Shown: positions 36,252 through 48,150, counted from the first letter of the stretch. The stretch: DNA of 64,000 nt from Halalkaliarchaeum desulfuricum (GCF_002952775.1 NZ_CP025066.1:558001-622000); one strand, 5' to 3'. Notes: generated by a model from the letters alone, not told the origin. Made by a program: numbers and translations.

Positions 36252-39183
36252 CGGATTCCACCTCCGCGTCGAAACCCTGCGCTTTGTCCAGTCCCGGCCC
36301 CGCATACTCCGAGAGGTTCGTCGGCGGCTCCCGCCGGCCGAGGAACTCCTCGCGCTCCGCTTTTGAGTCGAACTCCTCCTCGAGGACCCTGTCTGCGATC
36401 TGGTCGACGTCGATGTCGTTGTCCTCGCTCGAGGACACCCGCACCGGGGAGGTGCCATCCTCGCCGAATTCGAACTGGACGATCGTGTCCGATGTGTCCC
36501 GAACCGTGCCGTCGTACTGCGACTCCAGTTCCGAGAGCGCGTTGATCAGCCGGCGCTGGAGGTAGCCGGACTTCGAGGTCCGGACCGCCGTGTCGACCAG
36601 GCCCTCGCGGCCCCCCATCGCGTGGAAGAAGAACTCCTTGGGCGTGAGCCCGCCCCGATAGGAGTTCTCGACGAAGCCGTGGGCGTCAGCAGAGAGGTCG
36701 TTCGGCTCGAAGTGCGAGAGCGTCCGGTCCTCGTAACCTCGGTTGATCCGCTCGCCTCGCACTGCCTGCTGGCCGACGCAGCCGGCCATCTGGGTGAGGT
36801 TGAGCATCGATCCCCGCGCGCCGGACTGGGCCATCACGACTGCCGGGTTGTCGTCGGTGAAGTGCTGCTCGGCGATGTCGCCGGCGGAGTCGCGGGCCTT
36901 CCCCAGCGTCTGCATGATCTTCATCTCCAACGTCTCGTCGACCGTCCGTCCCGGCAGGCTTTCGAGTTCCCCCGCCTGGTAGGTCTCGATGAGCTCCTCG
37001 ACCCGGTCGTAGGCGCTTTGAATCGCCTCGTTTACCTGCTCTTCGGCCTGCAGCGGGATCGACTCGTCGTCGATCCCGATCGAGAAGCCGAAGTGCATGA
37101 TCGCCCGCATCGCCAGCGCGGCGACCTCGTTTATGAACACGCGGGCGCGGGTTCCCCCGTACACCTTCGTGATGGTGTCGACGATCTCGCCGCCGAACTC
37201 GCCGACCCCCTCCGAGTCGATGGTCCCCTCGAGCAACTCCCCGTTCTCGACCCGGACGGTGTCGCCCGTCTCGCTCGTGAACTCAATAGAGAGGTCGTCG
37301 GGGAGCAAAAGCGAGAAGATGGTCCGGCCGGTCCAGTAGGGGCCGTCCTCGTTCTCGCCGTCCGGCCCCGGCAGTTCGTCGATACGGGTGGCGCGAAGCA
37401 GGTCCAGCGCCTGCGTTTCGGTGAACTCGGGATCCTCGTGGGTGAGCAGGTACATCCCGGAGATGTGGTCCTGGATCGCCCCGATGATGTTCTCGCCGAA
37501 CCGCGGGCTGAGAATCTGCTCTTGCACGCGCATCAACACCCGCGCCTCCGCCCGGGCCTCCTCGTTTTGCAGCGCGTGCATGTTCATCTCGTCGCCGTCG
37601 AAGTCGGCGTTGTACGGCGGGCACACGACCGTGTTGAGCCGGAACGTCTTGTACGGCATCACCACGACCTCGTGGGCCATGATCGACATGCGGTGCAGCG
37701 AGGGCTGTCGGTTGAAGATCACGATGTCGCCGTCGACCAGGTGGCGGTTGACCTCCCAGTCGACCTCGACTTTCTCTGCGAGCTCCTCGCAGTTCTTCTC
37801 GGTCACCTTCAGCCGCCGGCCATCGGGCCGTCGGACATAGTTCGCGCCGGGGTGGTCCTCCGGGCCGTTGCGGACGTACTGCCGGGCCCGATCGAGGTTC
37901 CGTTCGGTGACGTTCATCGTCTGGGTCATCTCCATCGCCACTCGGTCGGGGACACCGACCTCGTTGAGCGAGAGTGTCGGATCCGGCGAGATGACGGTCC
38001 GGGCCGAGAAGTTCACGCGCTTGCCCGAAAGCGAGCCACGGAAGCGGCCTTCCTTGCCCTTCAACCGCTGGGAGAGCGTCTTGAGGGGGCGCCCCGAGCG
38101 GTGACGTGCCGGCGGCGTTCCGGAGATCTCGTTGTCGATAAAGGTGGTAACGTGATACTGGAGCAGCTCCCAGAGGTCCTCGATGATGAGCTGTGGCGCG
38201 CCGGCCTCGCGGTTCTCCATGAACCGCTGGTTGATCCGGATGATGTCGACCAGCTTGTGGGTGAGGTCGTCCTCCGAGCGCTGGCCGTTGTCCAGCGTGA
38301 TCGACGGCCGCGCGGTCACCGGCGGCACCGGCAACACGGTGAGGATCATCCACTCCGGACGCGAGTTCTCGGCGTTGATCCCGAGCACCCGGAGATCGTC
38401 GTCCGGGATGTCCTCGAACCAGTCGCGGATGTCGGAGGGCATCAGCTTGTTCATGTCCTCCTCGGTGAGGTCGACGTCGAGTTCCTTCTCGAGCGCTTTG
38501 CGGTCCTCCTTTCGGGGACGGAACTCGCCCGAGAGGATCTGGTTGACCCGTTCGAGGGCGATCCCCGTCTCCTCGGCGAGTTCCTGAGGCGAGATGCCGC
38601 GGTCGTCCTCGTCGTCCGGGTCCGGCTGCATCGCGTCGGCGATGCGCTCGGAGTAGTTCCCGGCGAGGACGTCCTGGACCTCGTAGTAGGTCGTCGGCTT
38701 CTCGTGTTTGATGTCAGCCTGCGGCGACCCACAGTGGGGACAACGACTCGCCTTGCGGGCCTGCCGAACGGCCGCTTTCAACACGTCGTTCGGGTCGTTC
38801 CCGAGTTCGCGCGTTCGCTCCAGTTTCTCGCTGAACTCCGCCATCTCGTCGGGCATCAACGCGAGCCGTCCACACTCCCTGCAGGTCGACCGCAGGAGCC
38901 GGCGGATGAGCTTCGCGAACCCGACGTGGATCACCGGCGCTGCGAGTTCGATGTGGCCGAAGTGGCCGTTACAGGAGCCGGAGTGTTTCCCGCAGGTGCG
39001 ACACTCCAGACCCGGATCGATGACGCCGAGTCGGGGATCCATCAATCCCATGTCGATCGGGTAGCCGTCGTCGTCGTACGTGTCCGCCGTGATGACCTTC
39101 GTGGCGGACATGTCCCGATACGTCTCCGGGTCCATCAGTCCGAAGCTGATTCCGCCGATCGTTTTGGGTGATTGCATTGCCAT
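36244..39183 (-). CDS. rpoA1: RNA polymerase subunit A'
   Basis: This is the catalytic N-terminal part of the largest subunit. The 979-residue protein has the zinc motif [20 protein letters not shown], a second zinc site ([15 protein letters not shown]) and the catalytic Mg loop [12 protein letters not shown]. Length is normal and there is no intein. The start is one base after the rpoB1 stop, and its end overlaps rpoA2. Confidence 0.98.
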   Translation of the reverse strand: MAMQSPKTIGGISFGLMDPETYRDMSATKVITADTYDDDGYPIDMGLMDPRLGVIDPGLECRTCGKHSGSCNGHFGHIELAAPVIHVGFAKLIRRLLRSTCRECGRLALMPDEMAEFSEKLERTRELGNDPNDVLKAAVRQARKASRCPHCGSPQADIKHEKPTTYYEVQDVLAGNYSERIADAMQPDPDDEDDRGISPQELAEETGIALERVNQILSGEFRPRKEDRKALEKELDVDLTEEDMNKLMPSDIRDWFEDIPDDDLRVLGINAENSRPEWMILTVLPVPPVTARPSITLDNGQRSEDDLTHKLVDIIRINQRFMENREAGAPQLIIEDLWELLQYHVTTFIDNEISGTPPARHRSGRPLKTLSQRLKGKEGRFRGSLSGKRVNFSARTVISPDPTLSLNEVGVPDRVAMEMTQTMNVTERNLDRARQYVRNGPEDHPGANYVRRPDGRRLKVTEKNCEELAEKVEVDWEVNRHLVDGDIVIFNRQPSLHRMSIMAHEVVVMPYKTFRLNTVVCPPYNADFDGDEMNMHALQNEEARAEARVLMRVQEQILSPRFGENIIGAIQDHISGMYLLTHEDPEFTETQALDLLRATRIDELPGPDGENEDGPYWTGRTIFSLLLPDDLSIEFTSETGDTVRVENGELLEGTIDSEGVGEFGGEIVDTITKVYGGTRARVFINEVAALAMRAIMHFGFSIGIDDESIPLQAEEQVNEAIQSAYDRVEELIETYQAGELESLPGRTVDETLEMKIMQTLGKARDSAGDIAEQHFTDDNPAVVMAQSGARGSMLNLTQMAGCVGQQAVRGERINRGYEDRTLSHFEPNDLSADAHGFVENSYRGGLTPKEFFFHAMGGREGLVDTAVRTSKSGYLQRRLINALSELESQYDGTVRDTSDTIVQFEFGEDGTSPVRVSSSEDNDIDVDQIADRVLEEEFDSKAEREEFLGRREPPTNLSEYAGPGLDKAQGFDAEVESDD

Positions 39184-39184
39184 G

Positions 39185-41011
39185 TTAGACTGCGTCCTCC
39201 AGTTCGAGTTTCGGCCGGATTCCGAGCGCCTTCATCTCGTCGAGCAGGAGCTTGAACGCGTAGCTCACCTCGATCTCGTGGATGTTGTCGTCGTTTCCGG
39301 TGATCGGATCGTACACGCGGCGTTGCTCGACGTCCTCCACGGCGACCATCCCCGTGTCGGCAGAGACGTACACGTCCTCCCTGTCCGAGGAGTCGAGCAG
39401 CCGTTCCTTCAGTGCCATCGCGGCTCCGTGCCCGATGAGCACCTCCCGTTCCATTTCGCCGACGCGCAGGCCGCCCTCTCGGGCGCGCCCCTCGGTCGGC
39501 TGGCGGGTGAGCACCTGCACCGGCCCGCGCGAACGGGCGTGCAGCTTGTTCGAGACCATGTGGTACAACTTGTGGTAGAAGATGGTCCCGACGAAGATCT
39601 CCGCCTCGATCTTTTCGCCGGTGACTCCCGAGTACATGACCTCCTTGCCGCTGGAGTCGAAGCCGTGCTCTTCGAGCGCCTCGCGGAGCTCCTCTTCGTC
39701 TTCGCCCTGGAACGGCGTCCCGTCGACACGGCGCCCCTCGAGGGAACCGACTTTGCCGCCGAGCATCTCCAGCACGTGGCCGACCGTCATCCGTGACGGC
39801 AGCGCGTGCGGGTTGAGGACGAGGTCCGGTACCACGCCTTCCTCGGTGAATGGCATGTCTTCCTGGGGAGCGAGGTGACCCACGACCCCCTTCTGTCCGT
39901 GACGGGACGCGAACTTGTCCCCGAGCTCGGGGATCCGCTCGTCCCGCACCGACACCTTCGAGAGTTTGGATCCGTCCTCGCCCTCCATCAGGGTGACGGT
40001 GTCGACGACGCCGTCCTCGCCCGAGCGCATCGTCACGCTGGTTTCGCGCCGTTTCTGGGGGGAGAGCCCGCCCATGTCGTCCGGCTCCTCGAGGAACCGC
40101 GGCGGCGACGTCTTCCCGAGCAACACCGAGTTCTCGTCGACTGGCGTCTCGGGGTTGACGAGGCCGTCCTCGTCGAGATGGGTGTACGCGTCCTCCCCGC
40201 GGGCGCCGCGGACGTCCTGGCTGGGGATCTCGAAGTGGTCCTCCTGACCGCCGGGATAGCGCCGTTCCTCGCCCTCGTAGGTCCGGAAGAAGTGAGAGCG
40301 GGCGAGTGCCCTGTCGACGGAACCCTTGTTCATGACCAGCGCGTCCTCGATGTTGAACCCCTCGTAGGACATCACGGCCACGACGAAGTTCTGGGCGGCG
40401 GGTCGCTTGTCGAAGCCGATCTGATCGCTCGTCTGGGTGTTCACCATCGCGAGCTGCGGGTAATGCAGCAGATGCTGGCGGGTGTCCGGGCGGATCCGGT
40501 AGTTCGCCGCCGGGAGTCCGAGCGACTGTTTCATCATCCCTGCCCCCATCGTGATGCGCGGCGAGGCGTTGTGCTCGGGGTAGGGGATCATCCCGGCACC
40601 GATCCCGAAGATGAGCTGGGGATCGACCTCGAGGTGTGTGTGTTTCGGTGTCAGTTCGTCCTCGTCGACAGCGACGTAGATGTCCTCTTCCTCCTCGGCG
40701 TCGATGAACTCGACGTAGCCGCGTTCGACGAGGTCCTCGAAGTCGATGTCGCCGCGTTCGATCGCCTGGATGTGCTCGTCGTCGAGGAGGGGTTCGCCGT
40801 CCTCGACGACGATGAGCGGCCGCCGTGCACGACCCGCGTCGGCGTTGACGATCACTTCCTTCGTGCGGGGATTCACCGACACGTTCACCATCTTGGAGAC
40901 GTCGCCGCGGCGGCGTGCCTCCCTGATCCGTTCTGCGAGCTGTTCGGGGTCGGGATGTGTTCCGACCAGACTGCCGTTGACGAAAACTTTCGCGTCGCGT
41001 GCCTGAGCCAT
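39185..41011 (-). CDS. rpoB1: RNA polymerase subunit B'
   Basis: This is the C-terminal part of the split second-largest subunit. In the 608-residue protein [19 protein letters not shown] and [19 protein letters not shown] are the conserved hybrid-binding and catalytic-site regions. [28 protein letters not shown] is the C-terminal clamp-core signature. The ATG at 41011 ([13 protein letters not shown]) is preferred; the upstream extension to 41077 is arginine-rich and overlaps rpoB2. Confidence 0.97.
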   Translation of the reverse strand: MAQARDAKVFVNGSLVGTHPDPEQLAERIREARRRGDVSKMVNVSVNPRTKEVIVNADAGRARRPLIVVEDGEPLLDDEHIQAIERGDIDFEDLVERGYVEFIDAEEEEDIYVAVDEDELTPKHTHLEVDPQLIFGIGAGMIPYPEHNASPRITMGAGMMKQSLGLPAANYRIRPDTRQHLLHYPQLAMVNTQTSDQIGFDKRPAAQNFVVAVMSYEGFNIEDALVMNKGSVDRALARSHFFRTYEGEERRYPGGQEDHFEIPSQDVRGARGEDAYTHLDEDGLVNPETPVDENSVLLGKTSPPRFLEEPDDMGGLSPQKRRETSVTMRSGEDGVVDTVTLMEGEDGSKLSKVSVRDERIPELGDKFASRHGQKGVVGHLAPQEDMPFTEEGVVPDLVLNPHALPSRMTVGHVLEMLGGKVGSLEGRRVDGTPFQGEDEEELREALEEHGFDSSGKEVMYSGVTGEKIEAEIFVGTIFYHKLYHMVSNKLHARSRGPVQVLTRQPTEGRAREGGLRVGEMEREVLIGHGAAMALKERLLDSSDREDVYVSADTGMVAVEDVEQRRVYDPITGNDDNIHEIEVSYAFKLLLDEMKALGIRPKLELEDAV

Positions 41012-41021
41012 GTTGTTGTAG

Positions 41022-42587
41022 TTAGTCGTCCGCCGTCGTTCGTTCGACGCTCTCGATTCCCGGGATCTCCTCGACACCCATCGATGCCAGTTCCCGTTTG
41101 AGCCGCTGTTCGTCCTCGACGTTCTCGGACAGCTCCATCGCCTGCGCGAAGTTCTTCACCAGCCCACAGTTGGGCCCCTCCGGCGTCTCGGAGGGACAGA
41201 TCCGTCCCCACTGGGTGGCGTGCAGGTCCCGCGCCTCGAAGTGGGGCTGTGAACGGGACAGCGGGGAGCGAAGCCGACGGAGGTGCGAGAGAACGCCCAT
41301 GTAGTCGGTTCGGTCGACGAGCTGAGAGACGCCCGACCGGCCGCCGACCCAGTTGCCCGTCGCGATCGGGTGTTCGAGCCGTTCTGTCAGGACGTCCGAG
41401 CGGACGACCGTGCTGACCGTCAGGTTCCGGTTTCGCATGTTCGCCCGTTCGAGCTGATATTTCACGTCGCGGGCGAGTTTGTTCAGCGCCGTCCGGAACA
41501 GATCGGTCATCAGGTCGCCGGAGACCTTCAGCCGCTTGTTCGCGTAGTGGTCCTTGTCGTCGGCCTCCCGGCGATCGAGTGCGAGCTCGAAGCAGGCCTC
41601 GGCCATCCTGCAGAGGTAGTACGCCTTGTTGATCCGGACGTCCTCCTCCTCGACCCCCTCCTCGTGGAGGTGCGGCAGCAGGTAGCGGTCGATGACGTAG
41701 TTGGCCCGCTTGAGCTGGTAGTTCTTCCCCTGGCCGGAGGCGACGCGTTTGCCCAGCGTCTCGATGGCCTCCTCTTCGGTCTGGACTTCCGCCTCCTCTA
41801 AGTTCTCGAGCATGAACTTCACGATCTCCGGATCGTCGGAGACGCGGTGGACGATCTCCTCGTCGGACTCCAGCCCGAGGGCACGAACCAGCGTCACGAA
41901 GTTGATCGATCCAGAGACCGACGGGAACGACACCTCGAGGATGCCGTCCCGGGTCCGTTCACACAGCACGAGCGCGCGGTATCCGCGGCGCTGGGAGAAC
42001 GTCTTCGCAACCTGGATCTCGTCGCCGTACTTGGTGTCGTACTCCGCGAGGATCTTGTTCGGCGCGAGGTCCTCGCTGGTCATCAGCACGCGCTCGGAGC
42101 CGTTGACGATGAAGTACCCGCCGGGATCGACAGGGTCCTCGCCGATGTCGATCCGTTCGGCCTCCGAAAAGCCCGCCATGTTGCACTTCTTCGACCCGAC
42201 CATGATCGGCATTCGACCGACCTTCGTCTCCGTGGAGTCGACGACCGTCTCCGGCTCCTCCTCGCCGCCGCGAACGATCGACATCTCCATGAACACCGGC
42301 GCGGCGTAGGTGATGTTCCGGAGTCGTGCCTCCTGGGGGTACAGCAGTTCCTCGCTGCCGTCCGCCTCGCGGACGCGGGGGGTGGCGACCCGGACGTCGC
42401 CGAGTTCGACGAAGACGGGTTCCTGTCCCTCTTTGTCGCCGATGTCGGTGTCGATCGTCTCCTTCTCGTCGACGACCTGTTGCATGCCGCGGTCCAGGAA
42501 GTTGTTGAACGACCGGAAGTGGTGTTCGGCGAGTCGTTCCTCCGAGAAGTACTCCCTCGAAATGACGCGTCTGTCCTGTCTGTTCAT
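41022..42587 (-). CDS. rpoB2: RNA polymerase subunit B''
   Basis: This is the N-terminal part of the second-largest subunit, split from B' as in haloarchaea and methanogens. The 521-residue protein contains the lobe and protrusion, [22 protein letters not shown] and, near the end, [16 protein letters not shown]. The start overlaps the rpoH stop by four bases and rpoB1 follows after ten bases. Confidence 0.97.
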   Translation of the reverse strand: MNRQDRRVISREYFSEERLAEHHFRSFNNFLDRGMQQVVDEKETIDTDIGDKEGQEPVFVELGDVRVATPRVREADGSEELLYPQEARLRNITYAAPVFMEMSIVRGGEEEPETVVDSTETKVGRMPIMVGSKKCNMAGFSEAERIDIGEDPVDPGGYFIVNGSERVLMTSEDLAPNKILAEYDTKYGDEIQVAKTFSQRRGYRALVLCERTRDGILEVSFPSVSGSINFVTLVRALGLESDEEIVHRVSDDPEIVKFMLENLEEAEVQTEEEAIETLGKRVASGQGKNYQLKRANYVIDRYLLPHLHEEGVEEEDVRINKAYYLCRMAEACFELALDRREADDKDHYANKRLKVSGDLMTDLFRTALNKLARDVKYQLERANMRNRNLTVSTVVRSDVLTERLEHPIATGNWVGGRSGVSQLVDRTDYMGVLSHLRRLRSPLSRSQPHFEARDLHATQWGRICPSETPEGPNCGLVKNFAQAMELSENVEDEQRLKRELASMGVEEIPGIESVERTTADD

Positions 42588-42814
42588 TCAACCACCAGTC
42601 GATATACGACTGCTCGGTCTGTCGTTCGGGAGTCCCGAATTACTTTCACCACGTCACCGCGCTCGGCACCGTCGGGCAACGCAGGATCTGTACGCTTGAT
42701 CTTGGGCAAATTCGTCTTCCGGACGTTGTACTCCTCGAGTACCTCCTCGACCTCCGAGGGATCATCGAGAAGCACGTGCTCCGGGACGAGTTCGTGTTGG
42801 CTTACGTCTACCAT
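42584..42814 (-). CDS. rpoH: RNA polymerase subunit H
   Basis: The 76-residue homologue of the Rpb5 C-terminal domain contacts downstream DNA. Conserved segments are [10 protein letters not shown] and [12 protein letters not shown]. It is the first gene of the rpo operon. A TTAAATGAG element near 42877-42885 on the leftward strand may be its TATA box, giving a leader of about 40 bases. Confidence 0.95.
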   Translation of the reverse strand: MVDVSQHELVPEHVLLDDPSEVEEVLEEYNVRKTNLPKIKRTDPALPDGAERGDVVKVIRDSRTTDRAVVYRLVVE

Positions 42815-43030
42815 GGGTCTGGCTCGCTGTGGGGAGAAGCGGTCACGAGATACTACAGCGGATTAACAGGGCCACTCATTTAAGCGTTGCCAACCGCGAC
42901 AGAGACGAGCGACTCATCGGGCCGCGACGTGACAACTCGAAACACGACCGCGAACGGTAAAAAAGGTGGCGCCGAATACGCCGTTCGAACGTCGGTGTGA
43001 GGCCGTACAGCCGAAATACGGACGGAACGT

Positions 43031-43036
43031 TTTAAG
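43031..43036 (+). promoter_or_regulatory. TATA-like box of the MBL hydrolase gene
   Basis: TTTAAG, in CGTTTTAAGC, is centred 28 bases before the ATG at 43061, fitting a leaderless transcript. The 246-base gap to rpoH otherwise shows no gene. Confidence 0.5.
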
Positions 43037-43060
43037 CTCGCTCCGGAGAGCATCCGATAC

Positions 43061-43972
43061 ATGGCACGAGGCGAGTTGGAGACTGTTCCCGGAACCGAGG
43101 GGCTGTTCTACTACGACACGGGCATGTACGACGTCGACGAGTACGGATCGGTGTACGTCGTCGACGCCGAGAAGCCGGCGGTGATCGACACCGGCATCGG
43201 GACGAACCGCGAAGGGCTGTTCGACGCGATTGATGAGGCACTCTCCGGGCGCGTACCGGCGTACGTCCTTCCGACGCACGCCCACCTGGATCACGCCGGC
43301 GGTGCCGGCTACCTCGCCCGGAGATATTCGGACGCGACGGTGCTCGCCCACGAACGGGCGGTCCCACACCTCGTCGATCCCGAGCGACTCGTCGAGGGGA
43401 CGAAGGCCGCCGTCGGCGAGCAGTGGAAGTACTACGTCGAGCCCGCCCCGATTCCGGAGGATCGGATCGACGGGCTCGAAGACGACGACACCATCGACCT
43501 CGGCGATCGGACGCTCGACGTCCACGAAGCCCCCGGTCACGCTCCCCATCAGGTCGTCTTCCACGACCGGACGGCCGACGCCGTCTTCACCGGCGATGCG
43601 GCCGGGATCTACGTCCGCGACGACGACGAGATCAGGGTAACGTCCCCACCGCCGCAGTTCCACGCCAAACAGTGCATCGACGACGTGAAGATGATCCAGG
43701 AGGTCGATCCCGAACTGCTCTGCTTCGGCCACTTCGGTCCCAGAGAATACGACGCAGACGTGCTCGACGAGTACAAACGAACACTCGTGGAGTGGGTCGA
43801 AGCTGTAAAGCAGAAACGCCGCGAACTCGACGACGACGAGGCCGTGATCGAACACTTCGTGAAGCACGCCCGGATCGTCGACGCCTGGGGGGGAGAGAAG
43901 AGTCGCGCGGAGGCCCGACTGAACACGCGGGGTGCAATCGCGTATCTCGATTACGTCGGCGAGGACGCCTGA
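43061..43972 (+). CDS. MBL-fold metallohydrolase
   Basis: The 303-residue protein has the metal-binding THAHLDHAGG motif, His in EAPGHAPHQ and Asp in FTGDAAGIY, then GHFGP as the last ligand region. These form a dinuclear zinc or iron site of glyoxalase II/quorum-lactonase-like hydrolases. A helical C-terminal tail of about 90 residues could be a dimerisation or lid region. The substrate cannot be called. It is divergent from rpoH. Confidence 0.88.
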   Translation: MARGELETVPGTEGLFYYDTGMYDVDEYGSVYVVDAEKPAVIDTGIGTNREGLFDAIDEALSGRVPAYVLPTHAHLDHAGGAGYLARRYSDATVLAHERAVPHLVDPERLVEGTKAAVGEQWKYYVEPAPIPEDRIDGLEDDDTIDLGDRTLDVHEAPGHAPHQVVFHDRTADAVFTGDAAGIYVRDDDEIRVTSPPPQFHAKQCIDDVKMIQEVDPELLCFGHFGPREYDADVLDEYKRTLVEWVEAVKQKRRELDDDEAVIEHFVKHARIVDAWGGEKSRAEARLNTRGAIAYLDYVGEDA

Positions 43973-44027
43973 CTGTCGCCGAGGGGCTGTCACCGACACG
44001 GCGTATAAACAGAAAACAGCCCAATTG

Positions 44028-44034
44028 TTTATTA
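44028..44034 (+). promoter_or_regulatory. TATA-like box of the acyl-CoA ligase gene
   Basis: TTTATTA is centred 27 bases before the ATG at 44058. An additional GTATAAAC sits at 44003-44010. Confidence 0.5.
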
Positions 44035-44057
44035 TAGATGGGGGAGAGAATTCGAGC

Positions 44058-46031
44058 ATGGACTGGATACAAGCCGAGGAGGCATTCGAGAGTCCGGTAC
44101 TCGGGACGGAAACGATCCCGAAAACGTTCGAAGAGAGCGTGTCCCGGAACGGCGGACGGATCGCTCAACAATACAAGGGGGGTGTGTACGATCGATCACT
44201 GGTCGCAGCAGGGGTGATTCCGGCTGCGGAGACAGGAGAGTACAGCGACGTCACCTACGAGGAGATGCGTGAAATCGTTCGTCGGCTGGCCGCCGGGTTC
44301 CGCGAACTCGGCGTCGAGGCGGGAACGAGAGTGTCGATCTTCGCTCACACGCGCATGGAGTGGGCACAGGCGGACTTCGGGGCGCTTGCCGCAGGCGGGA
44401 TCGTGACCACCGTCTACCCGACCTCGTCCCGGAGCCAACTGTCGTACCTGCTGGGAGACGCGGGATCGGAGGTCGTCGTCGCCGAAAACCAGACGCTTCT
44501 CGAACGGACCCTCGCGGTGATGGAGGAAGATCACGTCGACGTCGAGCACGTCGTCGTCATCGACGAGATCGAGGGATACGACGACCGCGACGACGTGAGT
44601 ACGCTCGGAGAGTTGCACGATCGCGGTGCGAGGGCGTTCGACGAAGACGCGTACGAATCCTGGCTGGATGAGCGGGGCTTCGACGACATCGCGAGCCTGA
44701 TTTATACGTCAGGAACGACGGGACAGCCGAAAGGAGTTCAGCTCACACACAAGAATTTTCGATCGAACGTCAACCAGTGTTACCGACGGTTCGGTCCCCG
44801 ACCGGACCGCGATCCCGAAGTACCAGTCATTAACGCTGACTCCACGGCACTTTCGTTCCTACCACTCGCGCACGTCTTCGAGCGTCTCGCCGGCCACTAT
44901 CTGATGTTCAGTTCCGGCGCGACAGTCGCGTATGCCGAGAGCCCGGACACACTCAGGGAAGATCTCGCTGTCGTCCAACCGAATGTGATGACCAGCGTTC
45001 CCAGAGTGTACGAAAAACTGTACGACGCGATCCGCGAACAGGCCAGCGAATCCCCCGTCAAACAGCGGATATTCGAATGGGCGACCGACGTCGGCCGGGA
45101 GTACCACGCAGCCGAAAACCCGGGAACGGTGTTGAACCTGAAACGCTCGCTGGCGGACACGCTCGTCTTCTCGAAGGTGCACGAGGCGCTGGGCGACCGA
45201 ATCGAGTTCTTCATCTCCGGGGGCGGATCGCTCTCGGCGGACCTCTGTGCGCTGTATCACGGAATGGGGCTCCCGATCCTGGAGGGATACGGCCTGACGG
45301 AGACGTCACCGGTGATCACGGTGAACCCGCCGGAGCGTCCGAAAGTCGGTACGATCGGGCCGCCGGTGGTCGACACCGAGGTAAAACTCGACGAGAGCCT
45401 CATCGGGGAGGACGTCGCGAAAGATGCCGACGGGCGGGTGGGCGAACTGCTGGTCCGGGGGCCGCAGGTGTGTGACGGCTACTGGAACAAACCCGACGAT
45501 ACCGACGCGGCGTTCGTCACCGACGAGGAGGGGCGCGAGTGGTTCCGGACCGGCGACATCGTCGAACAGCGGGACGACGAGTACGTCACGTTCCGCGAGC
45601 GGGCAAAGCAGTTGCTCGTGCTCTCGACCGGGAAGAACGTCGCACCGGGTCCGATAGAGGACGCGTTCGCCGCAAACGAGTTCGTCGAACAGTGCGTCGT
45701 GATCGGCGACGGACAGAAGTTCGTCTCCGCGTTGATCGTGCCGAACTTCGAGCGCGTGCGAGAATGGGCCGACGACCAGGGGCACGATCTCCCGGACGAC
45801 CGGGAGGAACTGTGTCAGGACGATCGCGTCCACGCCCGGATCGAGCGGGAAGTGGACGAGGTGAACGAACGGTTCGAGGAGCACGAACGCATCAAGCAGT
45901 TCCGGCTCGTTCCCGAGGAGTTCACCGAGGAGAACGACCTGCTGACGCCGACAATGAAAAAGAAACGACGGAATATCCTCGATCGGTTCTCCGACAAGAT
46001 CGAGATGATCTACGAGGAACCGACGGGATAG
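44058..46031 (+). CDS. Long-chain acyl-CoA synthetase (AMP-forming)
   Basis: The enzyme activates fatty acids to acyl-CoA with ATP. In the 657-residue protein the AMP-binding signature is LIYTSGTTGQPKGVQLTHKN, followed by the gate region LPLAHVFER. GYGLTETSPVITVN and WFRTGDIVEQRDD come later, with KNVAPGPIEDAF near the C-terminal lysine region. These patterns fit the FadD/ACSL-like long-chain group. Chain length is not predictable. The ATG at 44058 matches a leaderless promoter. Confidence 0.92.
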   Translation: MDWIQAEEAFESPVLGTETIPKTFEESVSRNGGRIAQQYKGGVYDRSLVAAGVIPAAETGEYSDVTYEEMREIVRRLAAGFRELGVEAGTRVSIFAHTRMEWAQADFGALAAGGIVTTVYPTSSRSQLSYLLGDAGSEVVVAENQTLLERTLAVMEEDHVDVEHVVVIDEIEGYDDRDDVSTLGELHDRGARAFDEDAYESWLDERGFDDIASLIYTSGTTGQPKGVQLTHKNFRSNVNQCYRRFGPRPDRDPEVPVINADSTALSFLPLAHVFERLAGHYLMFSSGATVAYAESPDTLREDLAVVQPNVMTSVPRVYEKLYDAIREQASESPVKQRIFEWATDVGREYHAAENPGTVLNLKRSLADTLVFSKVHEALGDRIEFFISGGGSLSADLCALYHGMGLPILEGYGLTETSPVITVNPPERPKVGTIGPPVVDTEVKLDESLIGEDVAKDADGRVGELLVRGPQVCDGYWNKPDDTDAAFVTDEEGREWFRTGDIVEQRDDEYVTFRERAKQLLVLSTGKNVAPGPIEDAFAANEFVEQCVVIGDGQKFVSALIVPNFERVREWADDQGHDLPDDREELCQDDRVHARIEREVDEVNERFEEHERIKQFRLVPEEFTEENDLLTPTMKKKRRNILDRFSDKIEMIYEEPTG

Positions 46032-46093
46032 CGGCCGGACCGAAATGCGCCGCGTCGGGCCGCCACATCAGGCCGCCGCGTCGGGCCGCCGCC

Positions 46094-47116
46094 TCAGTCC
46101 TCCGCCGCTTCCATGGGCTCCTCCTGTTCGGGCTGATCTTCCTCCTCCGAGCGGGCCGCGACCAAGGCACCGCTGGCGACGCTGTACAGCGGTTCGTTCG
46201 CCTGTCGGACGTCGCTGATGGAGAACGGGATCGAGGCGTCCTCGAGGTGGTCTTCGAACAGTTCCTCGAAGCCGTCCGGGCTCGAGGTGCCGCCGGTGAC
46301 GACGACCGGAACATCGAGGCCTTCCTCGACGTCCTCCTCGTCGACCTCCCTGGAGATGTGCTCGATGACGTAATCCAGCAGGTTCTCGTAGTAGATCGCC
46401 AGTGCGCCCTCGACGCCGCCGACATCCGTCCGGAAGTCGAGTTTGAAGTCGTCCTCCTTGATCGTGGTCACCTTGTCGACCGGGGTGCCGGTCGCCTGTG
46501 CGCTCTGCTCGTCGACCCAGTCGCCGCCGCGGGCGATAGAGAACTTCATCACCGGCACCGCGTAGTAGGCGAGACAGACGTTGGTCATGCCCGCGCCGAA
46601 GCTGACGCCCAGGCCGGTAAAGTTGTTGTCCGCGAGTTCCGAGTAGATCACGGCCATCCCCTCGTTGATCGGCTCGGGATCGTAGCCCATGTCGCCCAGC
46701 ATCGACTCGAGGGTCTTCTGGTGGTACAGCGTCGAGAGGTCCGAGTCGATCGGGTCCGCCGGGCTCGAGTAGAACAGCCGCTCGTTCTCGAAGGAGGGCT
46801 CGCCGACGACCTGCTCGGTGATCAGCTTGATCATCGGAATCGCCGACGACTCCTCGCTGGAGAGGATCCCGTGTTGCATGGGACGGCGGGTCTCCTTGTT
46901 GAAGATGTTCGCGAAGTTCAGGGCGTCGTCGCCGACGACGTACACCTTGTCGTCCTTCCGGATGTGGAGGACTTCACTCCGCGAGAGCATCTGCTCGGCC
47001 ATATCGCTGTACTCGATCTCCACGAAGGAGTTGCGCTGCTGTACGAACACTGTCTCGGAAGCGTCCTGACGCGCCGAGAGAATGTTCATCGTACCGACGT
47101 CGAGTCCCTTTGCCAT
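46094..47116 (-). CDS. Volactin-like actin homologue
   Basis: The 340-residue actin/Hsp70-fold protein begins [17 protein letters not shown] (phosphate loop 1) and continues with [40 protein letters not shown] is phosphate loop 2 and [19 protein letters not shown] the adenosine motif. From memory it belongs to the haloarchaeal volactin family, involved in disk-shape formation in Haloferax. Polymerisation here is inferred. It is convergent with the acyl-CoA ligase and has its own TATA box. Confidence 0.82.
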   Translation of the reverse strand: MAKGLDVGTMNILSARQDASETVFVQQRNSFVEIEYSDMAEQMLSRSEVLHIRKDDKVYVVGDDALNFANIFNKETRRPMQHGILSSEESSAIPMIKLITEQVVGEPSFENERLFYSSPADPIDSDLSTLYHQKTLESMLGDMGYDPEPINEGMAVIYSELADNNFTGLGVSFGAGMTNVCLAYYAVPVMKFSIARGGDWVDEQSAQATGTPVDKVTTIKEDDFKLDFRTDVGGVEGALAIYYENLLDYVIEHISREVDEEDVEEGLDVPVVVTGGTSSPDGFEELFEDHLEDASIPFSISDVRQANEPLYSVASGALVAARSEEEDQPEQEEPMEAAED

Positions 47117-47141
47117 GCTCGTAGAATCAAACCGGTGGGTC

Positions 47142-47149
47142 ATAAATAT
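47142..47149 (-). promoter_or_regulatory. TATA-like box of the volactin-like gene
   Basis: Read leftward, AATATTTA is centred about 30 bases before the ATG at 47116, consistent with a leaderless transcript. Confidence 0.5.
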
Positions 47150-47247
47150 TGGTTCTCCACAGACGTCCTGCAGCTCGGTCTCTATCGGCGAAAACCGATC
47201 CGGCCTAATCGCCCATTAAATCATGTTAGGAAGACCCTGAAACGGAC

Positions 47248-48150
47248 TCAAAACCGGTCTTTGATTCGATCGAGCAAGCCGTCCGGTTCGGGTTCCGCCT
47301 CGCGGTTTTGACGCTGTTTTTTGAGTTCCCGAAGCGCGGACGCCTGATCGTCGGTTCCGGAGCCGCTCGCCGTCTGTTTCTCCCCGCCCTGGAGTTGCCT
47401 GAGCCCCGAAACAGCGTCGTCGACGGCGTCGCCGCTCGACCGGGCCGTCTTGGCCGAGTCGACCTCGAACCCGCGTCCGTCTATCTCGTCGGCGTCCGTG
47501 TTCAACTCGAGACGCCGGGTCTCCGAACGTTCGATACCGCCCCAGGAAATCTCCGCGTCGCCGAGTTCGCGCTCGATGTCTGCACGCACCTGCTCGTCGG
47601 TGACCGTCTCGCCGTCCTCGGCGGCGTCCCCCGGAGAACCCGCCCCAGTTGCACTGTCCGGCGTGACCTCCGGGGTAGCCCGCTGGACGCTGTGGGCGAC
47701 GAGTGCGGCGCCGGTGGCGGCGACGACGCCCGCGAGTCCGAGGCTGTAGATCCCCGCACCGGTGGCGCTGTAGTCGGGGGTTCCCGAGACGTTCCAGTGG
47801 TACGGGTACGCCCAGACGAACAACCCGATCGCCGCCAGACAGACGACGCTGCCGGCGCCTGTGAGATACAGCGCCCGCCTGTCGACCGGCAGCAGGACGA
47901 CCACACCGGAAAGCAGCGCCGGTAATCCCACCGCGCCCGCGACGGCCGCTACCTGTCTGACGGCGTACAGCCCCATCTCGTCGGCAATGATCGAATCGCT
48001 CACGAGAAAGAGGACGACGCCCGCGAACCCGATCGCGATCCCGCCGAAAAACAGTGCAAACCCCGCGTATATGTCGACCGCCTCCTCCGGATCACCGACG
48101 TACTCGCGGTAGAGCCGGACGAGACGACCGTCCTCTTCGGAGGTGTCCAT
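47248..48150 (-). CDS. Haloarchaeal membrane protein (DUF7139-like)
   Basis: The 300-residue protein has about five membrane segments between residues 25 and 170. A long charged cytoplasmic tail contains ADIERELGDAEISWGGIERSE and ends in LLDRIKDRF. From memory it fits a haloarchaeal permease-like family, DUF7139. An in-frame ATG at 48177 would add nine residues; the one at 48150 is preferred because the homologues I recall start near the DGRLVRLYREYVGDPE segment. The function is unknown. Confidence 0.7.
   Translation of the reverse strand: MDTSEEDGRLVRLYREYVGDPEEAVDIYAGFALFFGGIAIGFAGVVLFLVSDSIIADEMGLYAVRQVAAVAGAVGLPALLSGVVVLLPVDRRALYLTGAGSVVCLAAIGLFVWAYPYHWNVSGTPDYSATGAGIYSLGLAGVVAATGAALVAHSVQRATPEVTPDSATGAGSPGDAAEDGETVTDEQVRADIERELGDAEISWGGIERSETRRLELNTDADEIDGRGFEVDSAKTARSSGDAVDDAVSGLRQLQGGEKQTASGSGTDDQASALRELKKQRQNREAEPEPDGLLDRIKDRF

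Noticed and set aside
36622-39171. An 849-codon open frame antisense to rpoA1
   Set aside because: A shadow of the polymerase gene; all conserved motifs lie on the minus strand.
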